Source of the DNA: LMUY01 sp964244585
GTDB lineage: Bacteria > Pseudomonadota > Alphaproteobacteria > Acetobacterales > Acetobacteraceae
Direction: 5' to 3'
Assembly (NCBI GenBank): GCA_964244585.1
Contig: CAXTJM010000001.1
Location: forward strand, 310,001-374,000
DNA length: 64,000 bases
Shown: one piece after another, positions 1 to 9,700 of the stretch
Layout: every line of letters begins with the position of its first letter
Numbering within the stretch: position 1 is the first letter of the stretch
Notes under the pieces: generated by a model
The model's input: the letters and a program-made list of their open reading frames with translations, nothing else
The model's database searches: none
What the model was told of the DNA's origin: nothing
Translations under genes and position numbers: made by a program

Positions 1-293
1 ACCAGGCTCGCCACCGGGTCGATCAGCCAGTCGGTGTCGAACGCGGTGTAGTCCCGCCCCTCCACCAATCCGGCGCGGTCCAGCGCCGGGCGGTTCCAGT
101 TGCGCGTGATGAGGTGGGTGTCCACCAACTCGGTCAGTGCATGGTAATGCGACCATCCGACCAGCGGCACGCTCTCCCATTCCGGATTGCAGGAATCGGC
201 GATCACGAGCACCCGCAGGCGCCGGCCGCCGTGAGCGGGGGCGTCCTGTCCTGTGGCGGCAGCCAGGGTTTGTTCGGTCACTCGGCGTCCCAT
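1..293 (-). CDS. Glycosyltransferase (GT4-like), N-terminal part, cut by window edge
   Basis: The leftward reading frame starts with ATG at 293, or GTG at 281, and runs off the left edge, leaving 97 codons. After a short polar leader comes a beta-strand RRLRVLVIADSCNPEW followed by PLVGWSHYHALTELVDTHLIT and NWNRPAL. This is the usual first Rossmann unit of group 1 glycosyltransferases, the acceptor-binding N-domain. The C-terminal nucleotide-sugar half lies outside the window. It probably adds a sugar in assembly of the polysaccharide whose export genes follow. No convincing ribosome binding site decides between the two starts. The family call rests on the N-terminal pattern only. Confidence 0.6.
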   Translation of the reverse strand, partial: MGRRVTEQTLAAATGQDAPAHGGRRLRVLVIADSCNPEWESVPLVGWSHYHALTELVDTHLITRNWNRPALDRAGLVEGRDYTAFDTDWLIDPVASL

Positions 294-482
294 CGACCAC
301 GCATTGCCCGAACCTCGCACAACTTCCTTAACGACCTGGACCATGCGCCAGGCAGCTTTACCGGACGTTCACGCGCCGGACGTAGCCTGCATGCGCGGTG
401 ATGCCGGGATGGCCGGCGGTGCTGGGCGCTTCGATGATCGCGTGCATCCAGGCCCGGAACAATTGAGGTAAGTGCTTCGGTC

Positions 483-812
483 ATGACCAATCTCGCGCCG
501 ACCTCCACGGACAACCCGTTCCGCCGCTGCGTCGCGACGTTGAACGCGATGATCGCCACCGCGAAGGCCGTGCAGCCGGTTTGCAAGGTCATCGATTTCG
601 GCGGCATGCGCAATTCTGGTCTACTTGACCGCGGCACATCCGGCTCGACGCCGTGCAGGTCGATCGCGTCAACGTGGACGAGCCCCACGCCAGCGACAGC
701 GGCTACGACAGGATCAACTTCATCAAGGGCGATGGGCGTCATCCCGGGCGTCGCCATCAGCAAGGAACGGTTCTTCGGCCTGTTGAAATCGCTGACGGCG
801 ATCCGCCAGTAG
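483..812 (+). pseudogene. Degenerate, frameshifted coding remnant
   Basis: Coding-like third-position G/C bias runs in one frame from ATG 483 for about 48 codons (NAMIATAKAVQPVCKVIDFGG). It switches to another frame around 645-730 (VQVDRVNVDEP, then YDRINFIKGD) and returns to the first frame for the end (KERFFGLLKSLTAIRQ, stop at 812). No single frame reads sensibly throughout. I read this as a decayed gene with at least two frameshifts. The phrases KVIDFGG and YDRINFIKGD loosely recall SAM-dependent methyltransferases of polysaccharide loci, but I cannot name the family. The flanking 294-482 holds nothing I recognise. Confidence 0.35.
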
Positions 813-834
813 CCGGCCCGGAGGATGTAGGACC

Positions 835-1785
835 ATGGCCGCAGGCACTCCCCCGCACGTCGTCTGCATGCTCGCCGAGCAAAGCTACTTCCACGGTGTC
901 GCGGCCCTGTCGAACTCGCTGGTGCGCAACGGCTTCGCCGGGCACGTCGTGGTCGGCTACCGCGGCAGCCTGCCGCGCTGGCACGGGCCGGTGTCGCCGG
1001 CGCCCGGCGCGGCACAGGCGATCACGCCCACGGTCGACATCCAGTTCATCGAGGTCGATCCGGGCTGGCACCTGGGCAACCGGAAGCCGCAATTCATGCT
1101 GGACGTGGCAACCCGCATGCATCCGGATTTCGCCACGCTCTGGTATTTCGACTGCGACATCGTGCTGAAGACCGGTTGGGACAACTTCGCCCGCTGGACG
1201 GCGGACACCCCTCTGCTGGTGCTGGACCTGGCAGAAACCTACATGCCGGCCAACCACGTCTTCCGCCGCGAATGGCAGGCGCTGGCCGCACGCGCCGGGC
1301 TGGGCCAACGGGACGTCCGCGGCTACTTCAACTCCGGCTGCGTCGGCCTGCCCAGCGGCGAACTGACGCTGCTCAAGGCCTGGTCGCGGCTGATGCAGAC
1401 GCTGGCGGATGGCGGCTGCGACATGTCCGTCCTGACCAGCCGGACGGGCAAGCCGGAATACGCCAAGATGGACCAGGATGTGCTCAACGCCGCCATCATG
1501 GCGATCGACACGCCGTTCAACGTGCTGGGCGTCGAGGCGATGGACGCCTTTCCTTCGGCGAACATCATGGGGCATGCCATGGTCTTCGCGAAGCCGTGGG
1601 AGCGGGACTACATCCGCGACGCCCTGCTCGGCTACCAGCCCGATCCGGCCCATCTCAGCTATTGGACGTACGCCGATGCGCCGATCCAGTCGTTCACGCC
1701 GGCCGAGTGGAAGAAGAAGCAAGGCATGCTGCGGAAGGCCCGCTGGCTCGGCTACGTCAAGCGCAGTTCGGTCGGCCACTGGTAG
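835..1785 (+). CDS. Putative glycosyltransferase with GT-A fold
   Basis: This is a 316-residue cytoplasmic protein with no signal or membrane segment. Its N-terminus (PHVVCMLAEQSYFHGVAALS) resembles the nucleotide-binding start of GT8-like transferases. A DxD-type metal/nucleotide-sugar site is visible as WYFDCDIVL with D106 and D108. A further YFNSGCVGLP stretch matches the 'N-S-G' loop of these enzymes. A GGAGG ribosome binding site at 820-824 supports ATG 835. It lies between glycosyltransferase and polysaccharide-export genes, so sugar addition to the exported polymer is the likely job. Donor and linkage cannot be read from sequence. Confidence 0.6.
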   Translation: MAAGTPPHVVCMLAEQSYFHGVAALSNSLVRNGFAGHVVVGYRGSLPRWHGPVSPAPGAAQAITPTVDIQFIEVDPGWHLGNRKPQFMLDVATRMHPDFATLWYFDCDIVLKTGWDNFARWTADTPLLVLDLAETYMPANHVFRREWQALAARAGLGQRDVRGYFNSGCVGLPSGELTLLKAWSRLMQTLADGGCDMSVLTSRTGKPEYAKMDQDVLNAAIMAIDTPFNVLGVEAMDAFPSANIMGHAMVFAKPWERDYIRDALLGYQPDPAHLSYWTYADAPIQSFTPAEWKKKQGMLRKARWLGYVKRSSVGHW

Positions 1786-1791
1786 GCCGGG

Positions 1792-2508
1792 TCAGAACAG
1801 GGACTCGCCGGCCCCGCCCAGATTGTAGTTCAAGGTCTTCTGGAACGGCAGCGCCTGGTTGAGGTACTGGTCCACGAACAGGTCGAACTCCGCGATGCTG
1901 GCCTTGGGCACGAAGATCACGTCCGCCGGCTGCAACGGCAGATCGTCGGCCGACGTCACCGACCCGGCATAGCGACGCAGGTTCAGCGTCCGCAGCATCG
2001 GCACCCGATCCGCCCGGCGCCGGATCAGCACCACCTCGTCCGACCGCGCCGTCGGCAGGAAGCCGCCCGCCATCAACACGCCCTGCAAGGCGTCCGTGGG
2101 TCCCTGCAATGGCAGGACGCCCGGCGTCTTCACCTCGCCGCCCACGAAGATGCGGGAGGACGCGTAGTTGCGCACCACCACGTCCAGGTCCGACACCCGC
2201 AGCTTGGAGGCGTAGCCGGCTTCCAGTTGGGCGCGGAACTCCGCCACCGTCAGCCCGGCCGCCAGCACGTCGCCCAGCAGCGGCACCGTGACCCGGCCAT
2301 CCGGGCCGATGACCAGCTTGGCGTCGTTCAACTCCGGATTGAGCAGGAAGCGCAGGTCGAACTCGTCGCCCGCCGCCAAACGATGCGGCGGCACCTCGTT
2401 GGACCACGGGGCGAAGCCGCCCACCTGCGACGGCACGATGCTGATGTGCTGGGTGCAGGCGGCGAGCAGCAGGATCGGGAAAACGGCAAGGATCAGGCGC
2501 GAACGCAC
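1792..2508 (-). CDS. Polysaccharide export lipoprotein, Wza-like
   Basis: This 238-residue lipoprotein has a signal peptide and lipobox LAAC with Cys18 as the acylated residue. A Poly_export-type domain follows (LAAGDEFDLRFLLNPELN, then IGPDGRVTVPLLGDVLAAG), then an SLBB-like domain (RIFVGGEVKTPGVLPLQG). It ends without the long C-terminal helix of E. coli Wza. Family members form the outer-membrane channel for capsule or exopolysaccharide and work with a Wzz/Wzc-type inner-membrane partner. Such a partner is encoded divergently from 2669. It ends 6 bp from the convergent glycosyltransferase. Confidence 0.85.
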   Translation of the reverse strand: MRSRLILAVFPILLLAACTQHISIVPSQVGGFAPWSNEVPPHRLAAGDEFDLRFLLNPELNDAKLVIGPDGRVTVPLLGDVLAAGLTVAEFRAQLEAGYASKLRVSDLDVVVRNYASSRIFVGGEVKTPGVLPLQGPTDALQGVLMAGGFLPTARSDEVVLIRRRADRVPMLRTLNLRRYAGSVTSADDLPLQPADVIFVPKASIAEFDLFVDQYLNQALPFQKTLNYNLGGAGESLF

Positions 2509-2668
2509 GATGGAGACCTTCGCGGCTGCGTGAACGATGGCCGATCGATGGCAGGATCGGATTGGATTTGCCAGCGCCGCGGGTGGCTGGCGCGACGATT
2601 CACACTGATTTAAGTCACGCCATGGTATAAAGGACCCATACCGTCACGTTTGAGGCCAGTGAACCGCC
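2509..2668. promoter_or_regulatory. Divergent promoter region between export lipoprotein and chain-length gene
   Basis: This 160-bp gap separates two divergent export genes and is more A/T-rich towards its right end. A TATAAA at 2626-2631 could be a -10 element for the rightward gene, but I see no convincing -35 at proper spacing. No operator-like palindrome stands out. The site is assigned from gene orientation. Confidence 0.3.
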
Positions 2669-4225
2669 GTGAGCGACACGACAGCCCGCGAAATGCCTGC
2701 GAGCGGCATGCTGCGCCGTTCGGGGTCGTTCCCGATGTTCAGCCTGCGCGACCTCGTTACGGCGCTGTTCTACTACAAGCGGGTCACGTTGCTGGCCTTC
2801 GTCATCCCGTGCATCCTGGGGGTGGCCGCGGGGTTCCTGGCGCACACCAGCTACACGGCACAAGCCCGCTTGCTGGTGCTGTATGGCAGCGATTACGTGT
2901 TCCATCCTGGCAATCGCGATACCGGCAGCGACATCACGCTGGACCGCAACCAGATCATCCAGGGCGAATTGCAGATCCTGCTGAGCCCTGCCCTGGCATC
3001 GGAGACGTTGCAGGCGGTCGGCCCCGATATCGTCTATCCCGGCCTGCCGCATGACGGCGTCGGCCTCAGCACCGCCGTGACGCGGTTCGCCAGCGACTTC
3101 AGCGTCACCAGCGTCCCGCAATCCAACGTCATCGAGATGAGCCTGCGCAATGCCAACCGCACCGTCGCGGTGCAGGTGCTGAAGGAGCTGATCGCCCACT
3201 ACATCAGCTACCGGTCCGGCATCTTCGACAAGCCGCAGGCGCAGGGCCCGGATACCGAGCGGGACCAGTTCGCCGACCGGCTGCACCAGGCGGAGCAGGC
3301 CCTCTCCCAATTCGGCATCGAGCACGGCGTCAGCAACCTGGACGAGCAGATCAGCCTGCAGATCCATCAGAAGGCCGACAACGCCAACCAGCAGAGCCTG
3401 ACCGCACAGCAGATCGACGAGACCGCCGCCCGGGTCGACACGCTGCACAGGCAGTTGGCGACGCTGCCGCCCACGGTGCAGATGTTCGCCGAGAGCGGCC
3501 GGTCCCAGCAATCGACCGGGCTGACGGACAGCCTGATCAAGCTGCAGATCCAGCGCCGCGACCTGCTGTCCCGCTACCAGGAGGATTTTCCCTTGGTGCG
3601 GGACATCGACCGCCAGATCGCGGCGATGCGAAGCCAGATTTCGGGGGACCCCTCCCGCGAGGGCAACATAACCCGGCTGGGCCGCAGCACGGTCTATGAC
3701 GACCTGCACCGGGAAGAGATCACCCTGTCCTCGCAGCTCCAGGGGCTGCTGGCCAAGCAGGCGCAGCTGGTGGCGGAGGCGAGCCGGATCCAGGCGCGGT
3801 CCGACGAGCTGACCGGGCTGGCGCAGCATTATCGCGACCTGCAGCGGACCCGTGACGTGCTGGACCAGAGCTATCGCTCGATCGCCCGCAGCAGCGAGGA
3901 GACGCAGCTCTCCGCCGCGCTCGAACGGGCTGGCGCCGCCAACGTGCGGGTGGTGCAGCCGCCGGACGCCCCCCTGGCCGGGCGGAACCAGCGAGTCGTG
4001 CTGATGGCCGGCGGCGTCGTGCTGGGCGTGCTGTGCGCCGTTGCCGTGTTCGCCTTGCTCAACGCGACCCGGCAGGTCTTCATCAGCGTGCGCGACGTGG
4101 AGCGCTTGCTGGACCTGCCGGTACTGCTGGCGGTGCCCGCCATGGCTGGACCGCGGCGCCCCCGCCCCACCACGGCCGCACCTTCACCCCGCCGCACCGT
4201 CGGACGACCGAGTTTCGGCGTGTGA
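2669..4225 (+). CDS. Chain-length determinant / exopolysaccharide transport protein (Wzz/GumC-like)
   Basis: This 518-residue inner-membrane protein starts with GTG at 2669. A membrane helix near residues 40-58 precedes the periplasmic Wzz domain (TAQARLLVLYGSDY). A long coiled-coil follows, including RYQEDFPLVRDIDRQIAAM, typical of GumC/ExoP polysaccharide co-polymerases. A second membrane helix lies near 443-464. The Pro-rich C-terminal tail (about 490-518) replaces the kinase domain found in Wzc/ExoP fusions; a separate kinase-like protein overlaps its stop codon. It should set chain length and couple to the outer-membrane lipoprotein. Confidence 0.8.
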   Translation: MSDTTAREMPASGMLRRSGSFPMFSLRDLVTALFYYKRVTLLAFVIPCILGVAAGFLAHTSYTAQARLLVLYGSDYVFHPGNRDTGSDITLDRNQIIQGELQILLSPALASETLQAVGPDIVYPGLPHDGVGLSTAVTRFASDFSVTSVPQSNVIEMSLRNANRTVAVQVLKELIAHYISYRSGIFDKPQAQGPDTERDQFADRLHQAEQALSQFGIEHGVSNLDEQISLQIHQKADNANQQSLTAQQIDETAARVDTLHRQLATLPPTVQMFAESGRSQQSTGLTDSLIKLQIQRRDLLSRYQEDFPLVRDIDRQIAAMRSQISGDPSREGNITRLGRSTVYDDLHREEITLSSQLQGLLAKQAQLVAEASRIQARSDELTGLAQHYRDLQRTRDVLDQSYRSIARSSEETQLSAALERAGAANVRVVQPPDAPLAGRNQRVVLMAGGVVLGVLCAVAVFALLNATRQVFISVRDVERLLDLPVLLAVPAMAGPRRPRPTTAAPSPRRTVGRPSFGV

Positions 4226-4881
4226 GCGGGTTCATTGAGGCCGACGCCGGAGCGGCCGGCCTGCCGCCTCCCCTGCTGCTGAGCGTCTCGGATGCCAGCC
4301 AATTGCTCTACATGCTACGGCGTGACCGCGTGGGCGGCGTGGTGGTGCAGCTGATGGCCACCCGCAACCGTGAGGGTGTGTCGACGCTGGTGCGGGACCT
4401 CTGCCTCGTGTCTGCCGGCAGCGGCGGCCTGCGCACCTTGCTGCTGGCGGCCGAGTCGCCAGGCCGCCAAGCGTCCGACTGGCCGCGCAGCATCTACGGC
4501 CTGCCATCCGGCGTGCGCCCGATCGCGGACGGACCAGGCGAGCTGGAAATGCTGCGGGTCGGCACCACGAACCTGGTGATCGGAACGCCGTTGGCGGGTG
4601 CCACGCTGCAACCGCCGGCCTGGTCCGCGCTGATCCGGGCGGTGCGACTGCAATTCGACATGGTGGTCACGGATTCGCCCGCCCTGGAACGGGCCTTCAC
4701 GGGCATCGTGCTCTCGCCGCACATGGACGCCACCGTGCTGGTGGTGTCAGCCGAGAGTACCCGGGCCAGCGCCGTCCGCACGCTGCGGGACAGGCTGGCC
4801 GAGGTAGGCAGCAACACTGCCGGCGTCATCCTGAACAAGCGGCGCTTCCACGTCCCCCAGGCTGCCTACGAACGGCTGTAG
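4222..4881 (+). CDS. CapB/CpsD-like ATPase partner with degenerate P-loop
   Basis: This 219-residue protein starts with GTG in a GTGA overlap with the chain-length gene, indicating coupled translation. Its layout follows bacterial tyrosine kinases of the Wzc/CapB group: a loop VVVQLMATRNREGVSTLV, a strand RTLLLAAES, a Walker-B-like strand FDMVVTDSPAL (residues 145-155) and ATVLVVSAEST. The P-loop reads EGVST (51-55) instead of GEGKST, so the nucleotide-binding lysine is Val53. The acidic residue normally found in the second Walker motif is also missing, and there is no C-terminal Tyr cluster. It is probably a non-catalytic, regulatory version. Confidence 0.65.
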   Translation: MSGFIEADAGAAGLPPPLLLSVSDASQLLYMLRRDRVGGVVVQLMATRNREGVSTLVRDLCLVSAGSGGLRTLLLAAESPGRQASDWPRSIYGLPSGVRPIADGPGELEMLRVGTTNLVIGTPLAGATLQPPAWSALIRAVRLQFDMVVTDSPALERAFTGIVLSPHMDATVLVVSAESTRASAVRTLRDRLAEVGSNTAGVILNKRRFHVPQAAYERL

Positions 4882-6083
4882 GCGCGCCCCGGACCGAACC
4901 GCGTCGGCGACCAGGCGGGCTGTTCGGCCTGCAGTGCCAGGTGGCGGTCACTGCCCTCCAGCCTCGCACCCGTCACCTGCTCCAGCAGCAGGCTGTGCGG
5001 ATGCCTGTCGCGACGACCAAGCCGGGCGCACGCTGCCGCAAACAGGGACAGCGCGAGGCCGACCGCCGCGATCACCTGGATGGTGAACGGCCGTTCGTCG
5101 GCCGCCGTGACGCTGGTGGTCGCCGTCGTGATCAGCACGGGCGGGAATGCCGCCACCTTCTGGTCCGGCGCCGATGCAGCAGCCGGCAAGCTGGCCAGCC
5201 TGCGGTCCAGTTTGGCCAGGCTGGCTTCCACCAGCCCGCGGCGGTTTCCCAATTCGGCGAGTTCGTTGGTCAGGCGCTCGCGCTCGGCGGTCAGGACGGC
5301 GGTCGTCGGCTCGGCCGCAGGCGGCCTGGCCTCGACGCGGTGCGCCTCGTCCATGAGGAAGACCCGCAAGGTGCGGATCTGGCCGTCCAGGGCGACCACG
5401 GCCGGATAGGTGTCCTGGTATTTCGAGGCGAGCTGCAGCCGTTGCAATTGCAGGTCGGCCAAGGCGGCATTGCCCTTGTCCAGCGTGTCCCGGCTGGGTT
5501 TGCGCTCCGCCTCCGGCCGGCCGGCCGATGCGATATCCCGGGCCAAATCGGTCAGCGAGGCCGAGACGGCGTTTGCCCGGGCCTGCAGGCTGTCCGACGC
5601 CGCGGCCAGCCGCGCCCGTTCGGTCCGCAAGGCGGCATCCGGGCTTGCGGGTTGCGGGGGCGCCGGCACGGCAGCGACGGGCGCGTTCAGGATCGCGTCC
5701 ACCAGCGAAGCCGATCGCCTGCGTGCCTCCGCCGGGTCGCGATCCCGTTCGGAGATGACCAGCGTCTCGCCGCCATCCTGCAACGTCGCGGACCGGCCCG
5801 CCGCCCCGGCGAGCCGCAACGCCACCTCCGACAAGGCCGCGCGGCCGGAGATGGCGGCGGCGCCGTCGGCCAGGACACGGGTCCGGACGATCGTGTCCGG
5901 CCCTGTGACGTTCCAGACCGCGACCGCCGCGCCGCCGGTCGCGAGCAAGCCCAGGCAGAACACGCCCGATGCAAGCCACCCGCCGCGCCGGGACCGGCGG
6001 GGCTGGAACGGCGCGGCATCGACCACCCGCCAGACGGCCATCTCGCCGGCATGAGGCGCGGGGACCATGCCGGACACGCTCAC
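4866..6083 (-). CDS. Second Wzz-like coiled-coil inner-membrane protein
   Basis: This 405-residue protein starts with GTG at 6083 in a GTGA overlap with the upstream PAP2 gene; ATG 6068 is an alternative. One membrane helix sits near residues 34-58 (GVFCLGLLATGGAAVAVW). An Ala/Arg-rich periplasmic coiled-coil includes QLASKYQDTYPAVVALDGQI, which matches the 'YQE..P.V..LD.QI' signature of chain-length determinants. A second helix (IQVIAAVGLALSLFAAACA) lies near the C-terminus. Its 3' end overlaps the convergent CapB-like gene by 16 bp. It may be a second co-polymerase for the same locus. Confidence 0.6.
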   Translation of the reverse strand: MSVSGMVPAPHAGEMAVWRVVDAAPFQPRRSRRGGWLASGVFCLGLLATGGAAVAVWNVTGPDTIVRTRVLADGAAAISGRAALSEVALRLAGAAGRSATLQDGGETLVISERDRDPAEARRRSASLVDAILNAPVAAVPAPPQPASPDAALRTERARLAAASDSLQARANAVSASLTDLARDIASAGRPEAERKPSRDTLDKGNAALADLQLQRLQLASKYQDTYPAVVALDGQIRTLRVFLMDEAHRVEARPPAAEPTTAVLTAERERLTNELAELGNRRGLVEASLAKLDRRLASLPAAASAPDQKVAAFPPVLITTATTSVTAADERPFTIQVIAAVGLALSLFAAACARLGRRDRHPHSLLLEQVTGARLEGSDRHLALQAEQPAWSPTRFGPGRAYSRS

Positions 6084-6664
6084 GGCATGCCGACCGCGCC
6101 GAAGGCGGACCGGATCGCCGCCTCGGCAGGAAGATGCATCCCGTGGAACACCAGCATCGTGCACGCGGCGGCGCCCACGACCGGCCAGCCGACCACGCGC
6201 GGGCGCGGACCGGCCATCGCTGCCAGCACCATCACGCCAGCCATCCCCACGACGGAACCGACGATGACCTCCGCCGTGTCATGCGCCAGCAACTCGACCC
6301 GGCTATAGCCCATGAGCGCTGCCACGCCGATCGGGATGGATGCGAGAAGCGGCAGCGGCACCGCGCCGCGAAGCAGCAACACGGCCAGCCCGCCATAGAC
6401 CACGCAGGCGGAGGCGACGTGGCCGCTCGGACTGGCGGGCGGTCCCCAGTCGAAATCCTCGGCCACGGCCAGGGCGACCAGCTTAAGCGCCAGCATCACT
6501 CCGAGCGTGCCGGCAACGGCCACCACCCAGGCGAGCAGCCCGCGCCACCATCCCACCACGCCGAGAACGAGCGCCACGATGGCGGCCAGAGGCAGCACGA
6601 CGGCCTGGTCGGCGAAATCCGTCACGAAGACCATGTGCCTGGCGTGCCTCGGCTGCGATCGCAC
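6080..6664 (-). CDS. PAP2-family membrane phosphatase, divergent motifs
   Basis: This protein of up to 194 residues has five or six hydrophobic segments. PAP2 motif 2 is clear (SPSGHVASA), with its catalytic His. Motif 3 reads SRVELLAHDTAE: the His is present but the usual final Asp is Glu. Motif 1 lacks the expected Arg-Pro after the Lys. Start may be ATG 6664 or 6634 (MVFVTD). Within a polysaccharide locus it may recycle undecaprenyl-pyrophosphate or dephosphorylate a lipid-linked intermediate. The altered motifs make activity uncertain. Confidence 0.65.
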   Translation of the reverse strand: MRSQPRHARHMVFVTDFADQAVVLPLAAIVALVLGVVGWWRGLLAWVVAVAGTLGVMLALKLVALAVAEDFDWGPPASPSGHVASACVVYGGLAVLLLRGAVPLPLLASIPIGVAALMGYSRVELLAHDTAEVIVGSVVGMAGVMVLAAMAGPRPRVVGWPVVGAAACTMLVFHGMHLPAEAAIRSAFGAVGMP

Positions 6665-6705
6665 CCCAGCCTACTTCGCCTGGATGAAGAAATGGGTAAC
6701 CGCAC

Positions 6706-9700
6706 TCAAACTTCTTCGACCCGCTCCACCCCTGGAACGAGCTTCAGCGCCTGCGCGAGGCTGGGCGTGACGTTGAAGCCGCCGGGCAGTTCGATCTCCA
6801 CGTCCTGGCCCTCGCCCACCCGGGGCAGCAGCACCACCCTGCCCTTGCCGCGCCGCTCCCGCTCCAGGATGGTGCGGATATGCGGGACGGCGGCGGTCTG
6901 GCCCAGCCAGATCCGGACGCCCGCCCCCGCCTCGGCGGCCGCCTGCTCCAGCGACACCGCCGCGGCCGCGGTGATGCGCAACAGCTCGCCCTCCTGCTTC
7001 AGGTCGGCCGTGACGAGGATCGGCGCGCCGTCGCGCAACAGCTCCCCGGCGGCGGCAAGCGCCTCGGAAAAGAACGTCACCTCGTAGCTGCCGGCGGCGT
7101 CCGACAAGCGCACCCAGGCCATCTTGCTGCCGGACCGGGTGGGCCGCTCCTTGCGCGCGATCACGCAGCCGGCGAGCTTCACTCGGGTAATGCCAGATGC
7201 GGCCAACGCCTCCAGCTTGCCCGAGCCGACGGCGCCCAGCCGGTGCAGCAGCGCGGCATACATGTCGAGCGGGTGGGCGGTCAGATGGAAGCCGATCGCC
7301 TCCGCCTCGAAGCCCAGCCGCTCCAACGGCGGCCAGTCCGGCATCGCGGGCAGCCGGATCGGCTGCGGCGGGGCGCCGCCGAACAGGCCGATCTGGCCGC
7401 TTTCCTTCTGTTCCGCATCGGCCTGCGCGCGGCGCAGCAGCGATTCGGCGCCGGCAAACGCCTGGGCGCGGTTGCCGGCGATGCCGTCCATCGCGCCGGC
7501 ACGCACCAGGTTCTCGATCTGCATCTTGTTGAGCTGGCGCGGGTCCACGCGGGAGGCCAGATCCGTCACGTCGCGGAACGGACGCTCGCCGCGCGCCGCC
7601 ACCAGCGCCTGCATCGCCGCCAGGCCGACCTTCTTCACCGCGGCCAGGGCGTAGCGGATCGCGGGCTTGCCCGCATTGTCCACGTCGACGGTGAAGTCCG
7701 CGCCGGAGCGGTTGATGTCCGGCGGCAGCACGCGGATGCCCAGCCGCTCCGCCTCCTGCCGCAGGGCGGCCAGCTTGTCCGTGTTGTTGATCGCGAGCGA
7801 CATGCAGGCTGCCAGGAACTCGACCGGGTGGTTGCTCTTCATCCAGGCGGTCTGATACGCGACCAGCGCGTAGGCCGCCGCGTGGGATTTGTTGAAGCCG
7901 TAATCGGCGAACTTCGCCATCAACTCGAACACTTCCACGGCCTTCGCCTGCGGGATGCCGCGGGCGACGGCGCCATCCACGAAGGTCTGCCGCTGGCTGT
8001 CCATCTCGGCGCGGATTTTCTTGCCCATGGCCCGGCGCAGCAGGTCGGCCGCGCCCAGGCTGTAGCCGCCCATGGTCTGGGCGATCTGCATCACCTGTTC
8101 CTGGTAGACCATGATGCCGTAGGTCTCGCCCAGGATCGTCTCGAGCTCCGGATGCGGCGCCGCCCAGGCCTCCCCGTGCTTGCGGCGGCAGTAATCCGGG
8201 ATGTTGGCCATGGGGCCGGGCCGGAACAGCGCCACGGCGGCGATCAGATCCTCGAAGCGGTCCGGCCGCATCTGGCGCAGCACGTCCCGCATGCCGGCGG
8301 ATTCGAACTGGAACACGCCGCCCGCATCGCCCTTCGCCAGCATCGCGTAGGTGGGCGCGTCGTCCAACGGCAGCCGGTCGAGGTCCGGCGGCGTTGCCAT
8401 ATAGGCCAAGGCGCGTTGCAGGATGGTCAGCGTGGTCAGGCCCAGGAAGTCGAACTTCACCAGCCCGGCCTGCTCGACGTATTTCATGGAGAACTGGGTG
8501 ACCAGCGTGTCGGATTTCGGGTCGCGATACAGCGGCACCAGCTCCACCAGCGGACGGTCGCCGATCACCAGCCCGGCGGCGTGCGTGCTGGCATGGCGGT
8601 ACAGCCCCTCCAATTGCAGGGCCACCTCCATCAGCCGGCGCACCGCCTCGTCGTCCGTGCGCATCTGCTGCAGCTTGGGCTCGCCGTCGATCGCCTGCTT
8701 CAGCGTCACCGGCTTGGCCGGGTTGTTGGGGATCAGCTCGGCGACCCGGTTCACCTGGTGGAACGGCAGGCCGAGCACCCGGCCCACGTCCCGCACGGCG
8801 GCCCGCGCCTGCAGCTTGCCGAAGGTGATGATCTGGGCCACCCGGTCGGCGCCGTATTCGCGACGCACGTATTCGATCACTTCGTCGCGCCGGTCCTGGC
8901 AGAAATCGATGTCGAAATCCGGCATGGAGATGCGCTCGGGGTTCAGGAACCGCTCGAACAGCAGGCCGAAGCGCAACGGGTCCAGGTCCGTGATGGTCAG
9001 CGCCCAGGCCACCACCGACCCGGCGCCGGAACCGCGGCCCGGGCCGACCGGGATGCCCTGCGCCTTCGCCCACTGGATGAAGTCGGCCACGATCAGGAAG
9101 TAGCCGGGAAAGCCCATCGCGGCGATCACGCCCAGCTCGTATTCCAGCCGCTCGCCATAGGTGGCGCGGGCGGCCGCATCGGCTGCGACGGCATCCATGC
9201 GGCGGGCCAGGCCCTCGCGGGCCATGGCACGCACGGTCTCGTCCTCCGACGCGCCGGGGCGGACCTTGGGGCAGATCGGCAGCAGCGGCTTGCGCGTCTC
9301 GGCCATCACGGCGCAGCGCCGGGCGATGGCGAGGGTGTTGTCGCAGGCCTCCGGCAGGTCGGTGAAGAGCTTGCGCATGGCGGCGGCCGGCTTGAACCAG
9401 TGCTCGCCAGTGACCCGGCGCCGCTCCGGGTCGGCCATCATCCGGCCGGCGGCGATGCAGAGCAGGGCATCATGCGCCTCCTGCATCGCAGCGGTGGCGA
9501 AGAAGCACTCGTTGGTCGCCACCAGGGGCAGCCCGGCGGCATCGGCGAGTGAGATCAGGCCCGGTTCGATCGCCCGCTCCAGCGGGACGCCGTGGCGGTG
9601 CAGCTCCACCGCGGTGCGGTCGCCGAACGCCTCGGCGATCTCGGCCAGCATCGCAGCCGCCTCCGGCTGGCGCGCCTCCGCCAGCAACCGGGCCAGCGGG

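Noticed and set aside
278..1015. A 245-codon leftward frame at the left end
   Set aside because: It overlaps two better-supported genes, and only its middle coincides with the degenerate region; no coding character across its length.
6880..9552. A long rightward open frame of 890 codons opposite dnaE
   Set aside because: It lies fully antisense to a gene with perfect DnaE motifs; its protein is low-complexity Arg/Gly/His/Gln-rich text typical of GC-rich antisense frames.
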